Notes under the pieces: model-generated
The model's input: the letters and a program-made list of their open reading frames with translations, nothing else
Told to the model about the DNA's origin: nothing
Databases searched by the model: none
Assembly (NCBI GenBank): GCA_947474545.1
Contig: CANJJI010000026.1
Coordinates: forward strand, 1-37,559
Length of the DNA: 37,559 nucleotides
Direction of reading: 5' to 3'
Source of the DNA: Beijerinckiaceae bacterium
GTDB taxonomy: Bacteria; Pseudomonadota; Alphaproteobacteria; Rhizobiales; Beijerinckiaceae
Made by a program: the position numbers and the translations under genes
Shown here: positions 24,562-31,503 of the stretch, one piece after another
Layout: each line of letters opens with the position of its first letter
How positions within the stretch are numbered: position 1 is the stretch's first letter

Positions 24562-24894
24562 TTAACTCCGCTGAAAACCGGGCGTCTCGCCGCGCGCTGC
24601 TGCGCCCGCGATCAGCTCATCCCATTCAGGCATGGGCAGTGAAAATGTGATGCCGCCTATGCCATCCGTCATGCAGGCGAGCTCGCACGCGAGACATTCT
24701 ATACAGGCGCCGCGTTTAGCCTCTTCCTGCGTCACCTTGAGGTGGGGGACGTTGTCTTTCAGTTCCAGCACGCAGGCAAGATTGGGCACATTGCAGGCGA
24801 CGACGCAGGCCTTGGTTTCGCATTTCGCGCAGGTAGCAAGATCAAACGTTACTGATCCGCCGGAGAAGACTTCAAAACTCATCACGCCACTCAT
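24562..24894 (-). CDS. Two-[4Fe-4S] ferredoxin-like protein between ligase subunits
   Basis: A 110-residue cysteine-rich protein. Two cluster motifs are seen: C22-x2-C25-x4-C30-x3-C34 and C64-x2-C67-x2-C70-x3-C74, with an extra cysteine at 41. The first resembles the spacing in DMSO-reductase-type iron-sulfur subunits and the second is the classic ferredoxin motif, though neither is followed by the usual CP proline. Its start overlaps the stop of the beta-subunit gene by four bases and its stop is two bases from the alpha-subunit gene, so production with the ligase is coupled. No redox partner is obvious beside it; the HpaB-type oxygenase uses reduced flavin. A structural or electron-carrier role is open. 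Confidence 0.82.
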   Translation of the reverse strand: MSGVMSFEVFSGGSVTFDLATCAKCETKACVVACNVPNLACVLELKDNVPHLKVTQEEAKRGACIECLACELACMTDGIGGITFSLPMPEWDELIAGAAARGETPGFQRS

Positions 24895-26156
24895 GCCTGT
24901 GCTCCCGCCGTGCGCTGGGCCCGCCAGCCCGTGTGAAGTTCGCGGAACGCCAGCGCCACATCGCGTTCCGTCGCGTCGCGGCCGAGAACGCGGATAAAGG
25001 GGCTGCGAGTGAGGCCATGCTGCTCGAACATGGCAATGGCGGTTTCATCCCATGCGCCGCGAAAGCAGAACACGCAGGGAATATTCGGCATTCGATCGGG
25101 ATAAATCTCAAGAAACGCCTTCACTATGCCGCGCGCAGTGTTGTCGAGCTGCTGGCTCGACAGGCAGGAAATAAAGACATAGCCTTCAATATCCGGCTGC
25201 GCCAGAATGACCTTTGTAATGCGGTACATTTTCGACGCCGTGGGATTTCCCGACGTATCGCAGAAATTGCGCGGCAGAAAGCCGAGCGGCACGAGTTCGT
25301 CCATCGCCGCCAATGAGACGCCCGTACCTACGCCGTCAAAGCCGATGGATATTTTGCCCTCAGCCTTGGCCAGCGCGCCATCGGGATCAATCTGCACGAA
25401 ATGGGCGGAGCCACGGTGATCATGCGCATCAATCAGCGCCGCGATTTTCTCAATCTGCGTGCGTGGCCGGTCGCCGACTTCGCCGCCTTCATCAAGCCCG
25501 AGTTCTGGATGACGGAACAGGGCATCGTCATCCACACTGATACGCGCATCTGCAGCGAGGGGGCCCTTTGGCGTCATGGCCACCGGATTGATTTCAACGA
25601 GCAGGCAGTCGTTCTTGCGATAGATATCGAACAACTTGACGGCAATCTGCGTCAGCGCTGGCAGTGCGCGGCCTGATATTCCCGCACCTTTCAGCATATC
25701 CATCGCCATATAGGGGCGCAGGCCCTGCAACAGATCAATATTGTAGGTGGCGATCCCCTCGCCGCCCGTATGCTCTTCGACGTCCATGCCGCCATGACGC
25801 GAGAAAATCAGCGTCGGTGTTTTCGTGGCGGGATTGGAGAGAATGGCCAGATAATGCTCCTGGGCGATATCAAGCTTGCGCTCGACGAGTATCTGGCTCA
25901 CCCCATAGCCATAAATATTCTTGCCGAACAATTCGCGCGCCCGCGTCAGAACCTCGCCGGAATTCTCCGCGAACAAAATGCCGCCGGCCTTGCCGCGTTT
26001 GCCCACGGGCACCTGCGCCTTCAGCACTACGGGAAAGCCGATTTTTTCTGCGGCTGCGACAGCTTCTTCCGGCGTCACCGCAACGCCGCCCGGCGGCACG
26101 GGAATTCCGGTCTTGCGCAGCAGATCCTTGGCCTCGAATTCGAGAAGCCTTGCCAT
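24891..26156 (-). CDS. Succinyl-CoA synthetase-like beta subunit (ATP-grasp, SucC family)
   Basis: A 421-residue protein. The ATP-grasp head has LLEFEAKDLLRKTGIPVPPGGVA and VLKAQVPVGKRGKAGGI (lysine and glycine loop), the metal-binding part is LLVEINPVAMTPKG, and the C-terminal ligase domain starts IGFDGVGTGVSLAAMDEL. Housekeeping SucC has NIFGGI in the loop that meets the alpha-subunit phosphohistidine; here the equivalent stretch reads ISCLSSQQ. It is longer than E. coli SucC (388). With the SucD-like protein it should form an acid-CoA ligase of unknown specificity. It is the first of a three-gene overlapped set and lies 162 bases after the SDR gene. Confidence 0.87.
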   Translation of the reverse strand: MARLLEFEAKDLLRKTGIPVPPGGVAVTPEEAVAAAEKIGFPVVLKAQVPVGKRGKAGGILFAENSGEVLTRARELFGKNIYGYGVSQILVERKLDIAQEHYLAILSNPATKTPTLIFSRHGGMDVEEHTGGEGIATYNIDLLQGLRPYMAMDMLKGAGISGRALPALTQIAVKLFDIYRKNDCLLVEINPVAMTPKGPLAADARISVDDDALFRHPELGLDEGGEVGDRPRTQIEKIAALIDAHDHRGSAHFVQIDPDGALAKAEGKISIGFDGVGTGVSLAAMDELVPLGFLPRNFCDTSGNPTASKMYRITKVILAQPDIEGYVFISCLSSQQLDNTARGIVKAFLEIYPDRMPNIPCVFCFRGAWDETAIAMFEQHGLTRSPFIRVLGRDATERDVALAFRELHTGWRAQRTAGAQA

Positions 26157-26318
26157 GTCCCTGTGTTCCTTCCGAAGCCCGCTCTGGCGGCGGGGTGTCC
26201 CGGGAAAGAACCGGTGTTAGGCAGGGAAGTCAAGGCATATAAGCGAGCAGGTCAGAGCGGTCCGAATGAAGGAATTTGCGATAGATCCCTCACCCACTTG
26301 CCTTGTTCATGCTGAAGA

Positions 26319-27101
26319 TTAAGTCACCGGCGTCGAACCACCGTCGATATTGATGGCCGTACCCGTGACGTAACTGCCCGCGTCTGACGCCAGAAACAGC
26401 GCCACATTGGCGAATTCCTCGGCGGTGCCAAGACGGCCCATGGGAATTCTCGAACCCATATCCGCGTAGAGATCTTCCAGCTTCATGCCGCGCCGCGCCG
26501 CCTGGCGCACCCATTGATCGCTTTCGATCAATCCCACATGTAAGGAATTGACGAGCACATTGTGGGGAGCACCTTCGTTGGACAGGGCCTTGGTCAGCGC
26601 CAAGCCCGCTGCGCGCGAGACGGATGTGGGCATGGAATTGGCGCGCGGCGCCTTTGCGCCGGTGTTCAGCACGTTGATGATGCGGCCCCAGCGGCGCTCG
26701 ACCATTTTGGGATAGGCAAGGCGGCAGAGCCTGATAGCAGCGAACAATTTCAGATCAAGATCATCCTGCCACTCTTTGTCGGTCACTGTTGCAAATGCTT
26801 TGGCAGCGGAAATACCGGCGTTGTTGACGAGAACGTCGATCTGCCCCAGCGCTTTTTCCGCTTCAGTAAAGGCATGGCCGCATCCCCCGGCGGTGCTGAC
26901 ATCGGCGGAGATCGCAACAAGTTTCGCGCTGCCTGCAGCTTTGGCGATTTCGGCCTTGGCTGTCTCCAGCTCAGACATGTTGCGCGCCACCAGCGCCACA
27001 TTTGCGCCTGCCAGCGCGAAATTATTGGATATTGCATAGCCGATGCCCTTGCTGGCTCCGGTCACAAGCGCATTGCGTCCCTTCATGGGCATAGTGATCA
27101 T
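26319..27101 (-). CDS. SDR-family protein lacking the usual catalytic tetrad
   Basis: A 260-residue short-chain dehydrogenase/reductase-fold protein. The nucleotide loop TGASKGIG (14-21), D67 in ISADVS, NNAG (93-96) and GRLGTAEEFANVALFLASDAGSYVTGTAINIDGG near the C terminus are normal. The catalytic positions are not: the Tyr is T159 and the Lys is R163 (PTSVSRAAG in place of Y-x3-K), the Ser position is N146 and the Asn of the fourth helix is K118. Such changes would abolish ordinary hydride-transfer chemistry, so the protein may be a lyase, hydratase, dehydratase or binding protein using the fold. GGAGGA precedes the ATG at 27101. It is second in the operon, 62 bases after the monooxygenase gene. 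Confidence 0.88.
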   Translation of the reverse strand: MITMPMKGRNALVTGASKGIGYAISNNFALAGANVALVARNMSELETAKAEIAKAAGSAKLVAISADVSTAGGCGHAFTEAEKALGQIDVLVNNAGISAAKAFATVTDKEWQDDLDLKLFAAIRLCRLAYPKMVERRWGRIINVLNTGAKAPRANSMPTSVSRAAGLALTKALSNEGAPHNVLVNSLHVGLIESDQWVRQAARRGMKLEDLYADMGSRIPMGRLGTAEEFANVALFLASDAGSYVTGTAINIDGGSTPVT

Positions 27102-27163
27102 GTGTGTTTCCTCCGGGTTATGGTTTTGCCGTCAGCATGAATTTGTTTTGTTGAAGGCGCAAG

Positions 27164-28657
27164 CTAATCCTGCAACAGGTCTTCCACGCGCTGCATCATT
27201 TCATCCTTGTTATAGAGATCGAAATAGGCTGATTGCATGAGATGGGGCGGGCCGAAGAAGAACCGCTCATAAAGCGCTTGCCGGTTGCCGAAGCCCGACA
27301 CCGCAACATCGTGGGCGAGGCGAAACAGCGCGCCCCTGTCACGCGATGGCAGGTTCTCCACCTGAAAATATTGCGCTACATCGCCGGCCAGCTCATTACT
27401 GAAATCGGCCTCGCAGGGCGTCGCCATGAGCGAGGACGAGCCCAGCAATTGCAGAATTTCCACCATGCGCGGATACATTTTGGGAAACAGGTTGCGTGAC
27501 GTATCGAGCGGACGCCGGAGGGGAATGAAATTGCCGTATTGATCACGATGTGCCTGCGTTTCAGCGCTGAACAGAAACGCGCGAACGCTTTCGGCCATCA
27601 TCATCGCTTCGGAAATGAGGCTGCGCGTCTGAATATCCTTGTCCTTTCCCGTGGCTTTGGCGATCGCGCACATCAGGCCGACCATGAATTCGGATTTGGC
27701 AAGTTTTCCCGCAGCCACCTGATGCGCCATATGCACGACAGCGTTAGTTGCACCAAAGGCCTGATTGCATAGTTCGGGCTGGCCATACATGAAGACTCGC
27801 TCCCACGGCACCAGCACATTGTCGAAGATGACAACAGCATCCATCTCCTCGTATCGCGAAGATAGGGGCGCATCGAAATGCGACTTGCCGTGATCGTAAC
27901 TATCGCGGCAGATGAATTTCATACCTTTAGTTGCTACCGGCAGAGCGAATGCAAAGGCAAAGGGGATATTGTCTTCTGAAGCGCGTAGGACAGTCGACGG
28001 AAAGACCTCTATCTCGTCTGCAAAAGGGCCAAGCGTCGCCAGCAGGCGCGCGCCGTTGACGATAATCCCCGCATCCGTTTCTTTCACGATCTGCAGGGCG
28101 ACCTTGTCGCTGTAAAGTCCCTGTGCTGCCTGTTGATGCGAAACTGTGGGGTTAACCAGCGTATGCGTCAGAACGCGATCGTTCATGCGGACATAGTCGT
28201 AATAGGAAAGCATGTTGGCGGCGAAATCGGCCTGCCCTTTCACACCCTGTTTCAGAAAGTCCACGGCGGCAGCGAACGCCATCACAGACGCATTCTTGTA
28301 ATCGGGCGTGCGGCCGAACATGCCGTTCGACCATTTCGCCCATTCATAATAAGCTTTCCCGCGCCGTGCGATATCTTCGACAGATTTTGGAATTTGAAAT
28401 GAACGCTGGCAGCGTAATCCATTGTCATCGACATAAGTGACGTCATCGCGCCAGCGTTGCTCATGCTGGCGATCGAGAAAGGAAGCCAGCGTATGAGCGC
28501 CGCGCGAAAAATCTGGTTCCGCCGTCACATCTTTTATTCGCGTGCCCTGCGACCAGACTTCGCGATCGTCCCGCAGCCCGGCAAGATATTCCGCGCCGGT
28601 ACGAATGCCACTGGCGGCGGTTGAAGTCATGATGCGGGTGGAGTCTGTGAGCGGCAT
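27164..28657 (-). CDS. 4-hydroxyphenylacetate 3-hydroxylase (HpaB) family flavin-dependent monooxygenase
   Basis: A 497-residue protein of the HpaB/PvcC/4-BUDH family, which uses reduced flavin and oxygen to hydroxylate phenols or, in pyrrole-2-carboxylate and related oxygenases, nitrogen heterocycles. Family landmarks are RTGAEYLAGLRDDREVW near the N terminus, DRVLTHTLVNPTVSHQQ, the block from FICRDSYDHGKSHFDAPLS, and VVIFDNVLVPWERVF. The start at 28657 is chosen since GAGGA lies just upstream; the ATG at 28630 has no such site. No HpaC-type flavin reductase gene occurs in the window, so reduced flavin must come from elsewhere. It is the first gene of the long minus-strand run and so probably marks the first chemical step. 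Confidence 0.9.
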   Translation of the reverse strand: MPLTDSTRIMTSTAASGIRTGAEYLAGLRDDREVWSQGTRIKDVTAEPDFSRGAHTLASFLDRQHEQRWRDDVTYVDDNGLRCQRSFQIPKSVEDIARRGKAYYEWAKWSNGMFGRTPDYKNASVMAFAAAVDFLKQGVKGQADFAANMLSYYDYVRMNDRVLTHTLVNPTVSHQQAAQGLYSDKVALQIVKETDAGIIVNGARLLATLGPFADEIEVFPSTVLRASEDNIPFAFAFALPVATKGMKFICRDSYDHGKSHFDAPLSSRYEEMDAVVIFDNVLVPWERVFMYGQPELCNQAFGATNAVVHMAHQVAAGKLAKSEFMVGLMCAIAKATGKDKDIQTRSLISEAMMMAESVRAFLFSAETQAHRDQYGNFIPLRRPLDTSRNLFPKMYPRMVEILQLLGSSSLMATPCEADFSNELAGDVAQYFQVENLPSRDRGALFRLAHDVAVSGFGNRQALYERFFFGPPHLMQSAYFDLYNKDEMMQRVEDLLQD

Positions 28658-28697
28658 CTGCCAGTTCCTCGTTGGTCTGGTGCACATTAGCCGCTTA

Positions 28698-28729
28698 AAA
28701 GCTACGGCTCTACAGGTTGTAACAGCTTT
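28698..28729 (-). promoter_or_regulatory. Inverted repeat upstream of the catabolic operon, possible operator
   Basis: AAAGCT (28698-28703) and AGCTTT (28724-28729) form an exact 6-base inverted repeat with 20 bases between, 41 to 72 bases before the start codon of the HpaB-type gene. The position suits control of the operon, but the arms are short and no regulator is encoded nearby. Confidence 0.25.
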
Positions 28730-28803
28730 GAGATATGGCAATGATGCAGGCCTGCACTTCTCCCCTCACGCCAGGAAGGGGTATTTAGTCCTGAAAATAA
28801 TCC

Positions 28804-28833
28804 TTGACAAATGTTCTTATTATGTTCGAATTA
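28804..28833 (+). promoter_or_regulatory. LexA-type box (GTTC-N7-GTTC) over a sigma-70-like promoter
   Basis: A perfect TTGACA occupies 28804-28809. GTTC at 28813-28816 and GTTC at 28824-28827 are separated by exactly seven bases (TTATTAT), which is the direct-repeat LexA operator known from alphaproteobacteria. A candidate -10 is GAATTA (28828-28833, 18 bases after the -35). The box sits between the two hexamers, as expected for repression. The next gene on this strand starts at 29281. Confidence 0.6.
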
Positions 28834-29230
28834 GACTTATCCCCGCCCAATGAGGGGCTGATCTCGAGCGGTCGAATTGGTGGGCGGGGCACGGCCTCTG
28901 CGACTTGTCTCTACCCAAGGCAAGCCTCCCGGAGCGGCCTGCCAGGATGGAAAGGAACGCAAGGTCCTTTCCGGATTCCCAACGCCCCAGCACTATGACT
29001 GCGGCGGCAAGCGGTTTGGCAGGACCTGGAAAAAGCCGGAACTACGGGACGCTGGCAAGCCAGCCCCCTACTATCTATTCACGGCGAACCAGCGTCCCGT
29101 GGCCCTCATACCTTCGCGTGCACAGGCACGGCGGGGCTATTGATGCAGGAGCGCGGAGCTCCAGCTCCGCCCCCTGTTCAAGTGCGGGCCAGAGGCCGCC
29201 CGCCACACTTTCCAGAATCCCCAATTTGCG
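28834..29230 (+). other. Gene-free stretch with repeated perfect inverted repeats (possible structured leader or RNA)
   Basis: Between the LexA-type box and the amidohydrolase gene no recognisable protein is encoded; an 88-codon frame at 28877-29143 has no family likeness. The stretch has many exact inverted repeats: CCCCGCCC/GGGCGGGG (28841-28848/28882-28889), GGAAAGGA/TCCTTTCC (28949-28956/28965-28972), a 12-base pair ACGGGACGCTGG/CCAGCGTCCCGT (29044-29055/29089-29100), GCGGAGCT/AGCTCCGC (29153-29160/29163-29170) and GCGGGC/GCCCGC (29184-29189/29198-29203). It could be a structured 5' leader, a non-coding RNA, or decayed palindromic repeats. Confidence 0.45.
29044..29100. repeat. 12-base inverted repeat with a competing inner hairpin
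   Basis: ACGGGACGCTGG (29044-29055) pairs exactly with CCAGCGTCCCGT (29089-29100). GCTGGC (29051-29056) can instead pair with GCCAGC (29059-29064) over an AA loop. The two structures exclude each other because they use the same GCTGG. It may be an old palindrome split by about 25 inserted bases, or an alternative-structure switch. Confidence 0.6.
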
Positions 29231-29280
29231 TTATTGTCACGCCCATTCCGCCCCAGAATGCAGGATCAGGAGAAACGCCC

Positions 29281-30318
29281 GTGCATATCATCGACTCCCA
29301 TTTTCATTGGTGGCCCCGTTCCGTGTTCGAGACGCTTTGCAAGCGCCGTGAAATTCCGCGCGCCTATCCCAATGATCAGGGCTGCTACACGATGATCCTG
29401 CAGGATGGCACGGATTATATCCTCGACTCCTGGCCGGCCTGGTTCGATCTCGATGAACAGCTGGAACATATGGACAAGCTCGGCCACCAGATTGATGTTG
29501 TCGGCTCCATCGGCCCCTTCTCAGTCTATTTCTCGTCGTTGCCAAAGGAAGAAGGACGCGATCTCGCCATTCAATGGAACGAGGAAATGGCCTGGGCGCA
29601 AAAGCGCTACCCGGGCCGCTTCTGGGGCAGCGCGGCAATCCCGTTTCAGGATACAGCCATGGCGCTGGAAGTTCTGGAAGATGCTGTCGGCCGCCTCGGC
29701 TTGATGGGCGTCAACCTGCCCGGCTCGATCGGGGCTGATCCGCGTATTGATGCTGAACGCATGCAGCCATTTTATGCCCGCTGCGCGGAGCTGAAACTGC
29801 CTGTGTTCATGCACCCGACCGACGCCGTGTTCAACTCCATGCTCGATGGCTATAACGGCGCGCTGCATCTGTCGCTGGGCCGCGTGATCGAAGTCAGTGT
29901 TGCAGCCATGCGTCTTGTACTTTCAGGCACGATGGAGCGGCATCCCGATCTGAAACTCATCATGTCGCATACAGGCGGCGCCCTGCCCTATCAATCGGGC
30001 CGGATGGACAAGAACACAGGCCCGGCGAAATTACCCAAGCCCGCCAGCTATTATCTGAAGAACATGTACACCGACACGGTCAGCCCGCATTCGGCCGGCA
30101 TGAAATTTGCCATCGACTATTACGGCATTGATCGCGTCATGTACGGAACGGATTATCCCTGCTGGGATCCGGCGACGGCACTGAAACTGCTGGCGGAGAT
30201 TGAGCTGTCTGACGCTGACAAGCAGAAGCTCTTTTATGATAACGCCCGGCGCATTCTGAACCTGAAAGATCCCGCGCCTGTGAAGGCCGCCGAGCGTGAG
30301 CTGGTGGCCGCCAAGTAA
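29281..30318 (+). CDS. Amidohydrolase family 2 protein (ACMSD-like decarboxylase/hydrolase)
   Basis: A 345-residue TIM-barrel metalloenzyme (PF04909). The start is GTG at 29281 with AGGAG eight bases upstream; the protein then begins at once with the metal motif IIDSHFHWWP (H7, H9), whereas a frame extending to 29140 only adds a Pro- and Arg-rich head from the repeat region. Further metal or catalytic residues are in FMHPTDAVF, IMSHTGGALPYQ and MYGTDYPCWD. Relatives remove CO2 from aromatic acids without oxygen (aminocarboxymuconate semialdehyde, gamma-resorcylate, 5-carboxyvanillate) or hydrolyse lactones. Its substrate is unknown. It points toward a decarboxylase-like gene on the opposite strand. 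Confidence 0.9.
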   Translation: MHIIDSHFHWWPRSVFETLCKRREIPRAYPNDQGCYTMILQDGTDYILDSWPAWFDLDEQLEHMDKLGHQIDVVGSIGPFSVYFSSLPKEEGRDLAIQWNEEMAWAQKRYPGRFWGSAAIPFQDTAMALEVLEDAVGRLGLMGVNLPGSIGADPRIDAERMQPFYARCAELKLPVFMHPTDAVFNSMLDGYNGALHLSLGRVIEVSVAAMRLVLSGTMERHPDLKLIMSHTGGALPYQSGRMDKNTGPAKLPKPASYYLKNMYTDTVSPHSAGMKFAIDYYGIDRVMYGTDYPCWDPATALKLLAEIELSDADKQKLFYDNARRILNLKDPAPVKAAERELVAAK

Positions 30319-30330
30319 GTTTGAGGGGAC

Positions 30331-30416
30331 CGTCATCCCGGCCAAGCGCAGCGCGAGCCGGGATCGTCTTGTTACTTGTGGCAAAAGATCCCGGATCGCC
30401 TTCGGCGTCCGGGACA
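30331..30416. repeat. Dispersed palindromic repeat, copy 3, between convergent genes
   Basis: GTCATCCCGG (30332-30341) begins the element and CCGGGAC (near 30408) ends it. The inner hairpin CCGGGATC (30358-30365)/GATCCCGG (30387-30394) and the 16 bases CCGGGATCGTCTTGTT are shared with copy 1. A further hairpin is built around GGCGTC after GATCGCC. It fills the gap between the amidohydrolase stop and the convergent gene's stop, so it may end both transcripts. Confidence 0.75.
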
Positions 30417-30427
30417 ACAAGAAATGA

Positions 30428-31411
30428 CTATTTCACAGGCACAAACAAATTATCGACATTCATTTTGGACGCCGTCAGACCCTGCACATGCAGCCAGCGC
30501 GTCACCGCTTCCAATGTCGGGCGGTTCGCTTCGACACCATAGGGCCAGGGATCGCCGCCGAATTCATCCTTGATCTCTTCCATATCCCGCATCAGCCAGG
30601 GTACCATATAATGTAAACTGCCTACATCCATGAAGCGTTCGAGCGCCATCTTCTTTGACGCATTCAAGGCGGTAAACATGGCTTGCGCAAGCTGCGGATG
30701 TTTCTCGTGAACCTCCCGCTTGATGACAACGAGGTGCATGATCGGGAAAACCTTCGTGCGGCGGTAATATTGCAATTCCACATCGCGATAATCAGGAAAC
30801 AGGCGCTTGATGTTATGCGCTGTGCCGAAACAATCGGGGATCAGTGCACCTAAAACAGCATCGATCTTTCCAGCTGCTAGTAGGTCGCTGAGCGAATTAT
30901 CGGTCTGGTTGTTGGTAATGTTCCACTTCTTCAACATCGGCGGCGCCGAGGGAGAGCCATGGGAACCATGGTGGTTCATGCCGCCCTGCACCCACTCGAC
31001 ATTGTCGAAGTTGACCCCATATTCATCGGTCAGATGACCGCGCGCTGCAATGGCTGCTGACATCGTGAACAGCGGCACGCCGATTTTCTTGCCTTCAAGA
31101 TCCCTTGGCGTTTTGATCCTGTCCGTATTGACGAATGTGTAGCCGGAGCGAAACACCCTTGAAACAAAGACCGGAATAGCTACATGCCTGCTCGTGCCTG
31201 CTGAAGTCGCCGAAATGAATTCGGAACTCGACATTTCCGACACATCAGTACCGCCGCCCGCGCCGACCCTGTCGAATATAGAGCGGACACCCTGTACGCC
31301 GTGTGAGCCCTCGAACTCGACATCAAAGCCTTCAACCTTCACCTCACCAAGATAGAGCGGCATAAGCCGGTCATAGAGCGTGCAGGCGAACGAAATCTTT
31401 GGATTGGCCAT
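30428..31411 (-). CDS. 4,5-dihydroxyphthalate decarboxylase-like / NMT1-type substrate-binding-fold protein
   Basis: A 327-residue protein with the type 2 periplasmic-binding fold but no signal peptide. It starts MANPKISFACTLYDRLMPL and continues VEGFDVEFEGSHGVQGVRSIFDRVG, followed by DVSEMSSSEFIS, which matches the 4,5-dihydroxyphthalate decarboxylase (Pht5) group in sequence and length (about 330 residues). Many genes so annotated are of unproved activity and may be cytoplasmic ligand-binding proteins. Facing the amidohydrolase across a palindromic repeat, it may belong to the same degradation scheme, as both families include decarboxylases of aromatic carboxylates. The start is the ATG at 31411. 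Confidence 0.82.
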   Translation of the reverse strand: MANPKISFACTLYDRLMPLYLGEVKVEGFDVEFEGSHGVQGVRSIFDRVGAGGGTDVSEMSSSEFISATSAGTSRHVAIPVFVSRVFRSGYTFVNTDRIKTPRDLEGKKIGVPLFTMSAAIAARGHLTDEYGVNFDNVEWVQGGMNHHGSHGSPSAPPMLKKWNITNNQTDNSLSDLLAAGKIDAVLGALIPDCFGTAHNIKRLFPDYRDVELQYYRRTKVFPIMHLVVIKREVHEKHPQLAQAMFTALNASKKMALERFMDVGSLHYMVPWLMRDMEEIKDEFGGDPWPYGVEANRPTLEAVTRWLHVQGLTASKMNVDNLFVPVK

Positions 31412-31503
31412 GGTGTATCAACTCCCGTCGCTTTTGCTTTCGCGGCATTGCCGCTCTTGCCAAGCAAGCTATACGGGCGCGCCGCGGCGGGCAAGTTGCC
31501 TGG

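Noticed and set aside
23654-26156. SucC/SucD-like pair as the TCA-cycle succinyl-CoA synthetase
   Set aside because: Not near mdh or sucAB, split by a ferredoxin-like gene, and the conserved loops differ from housekeeping enzymes.
28877-29143. 88-codon frame in the inverted-repeat stretch
   Set aside because: No family likeness, poor start context, and its sequence follows the palindromic repeats; kept as non-coding.
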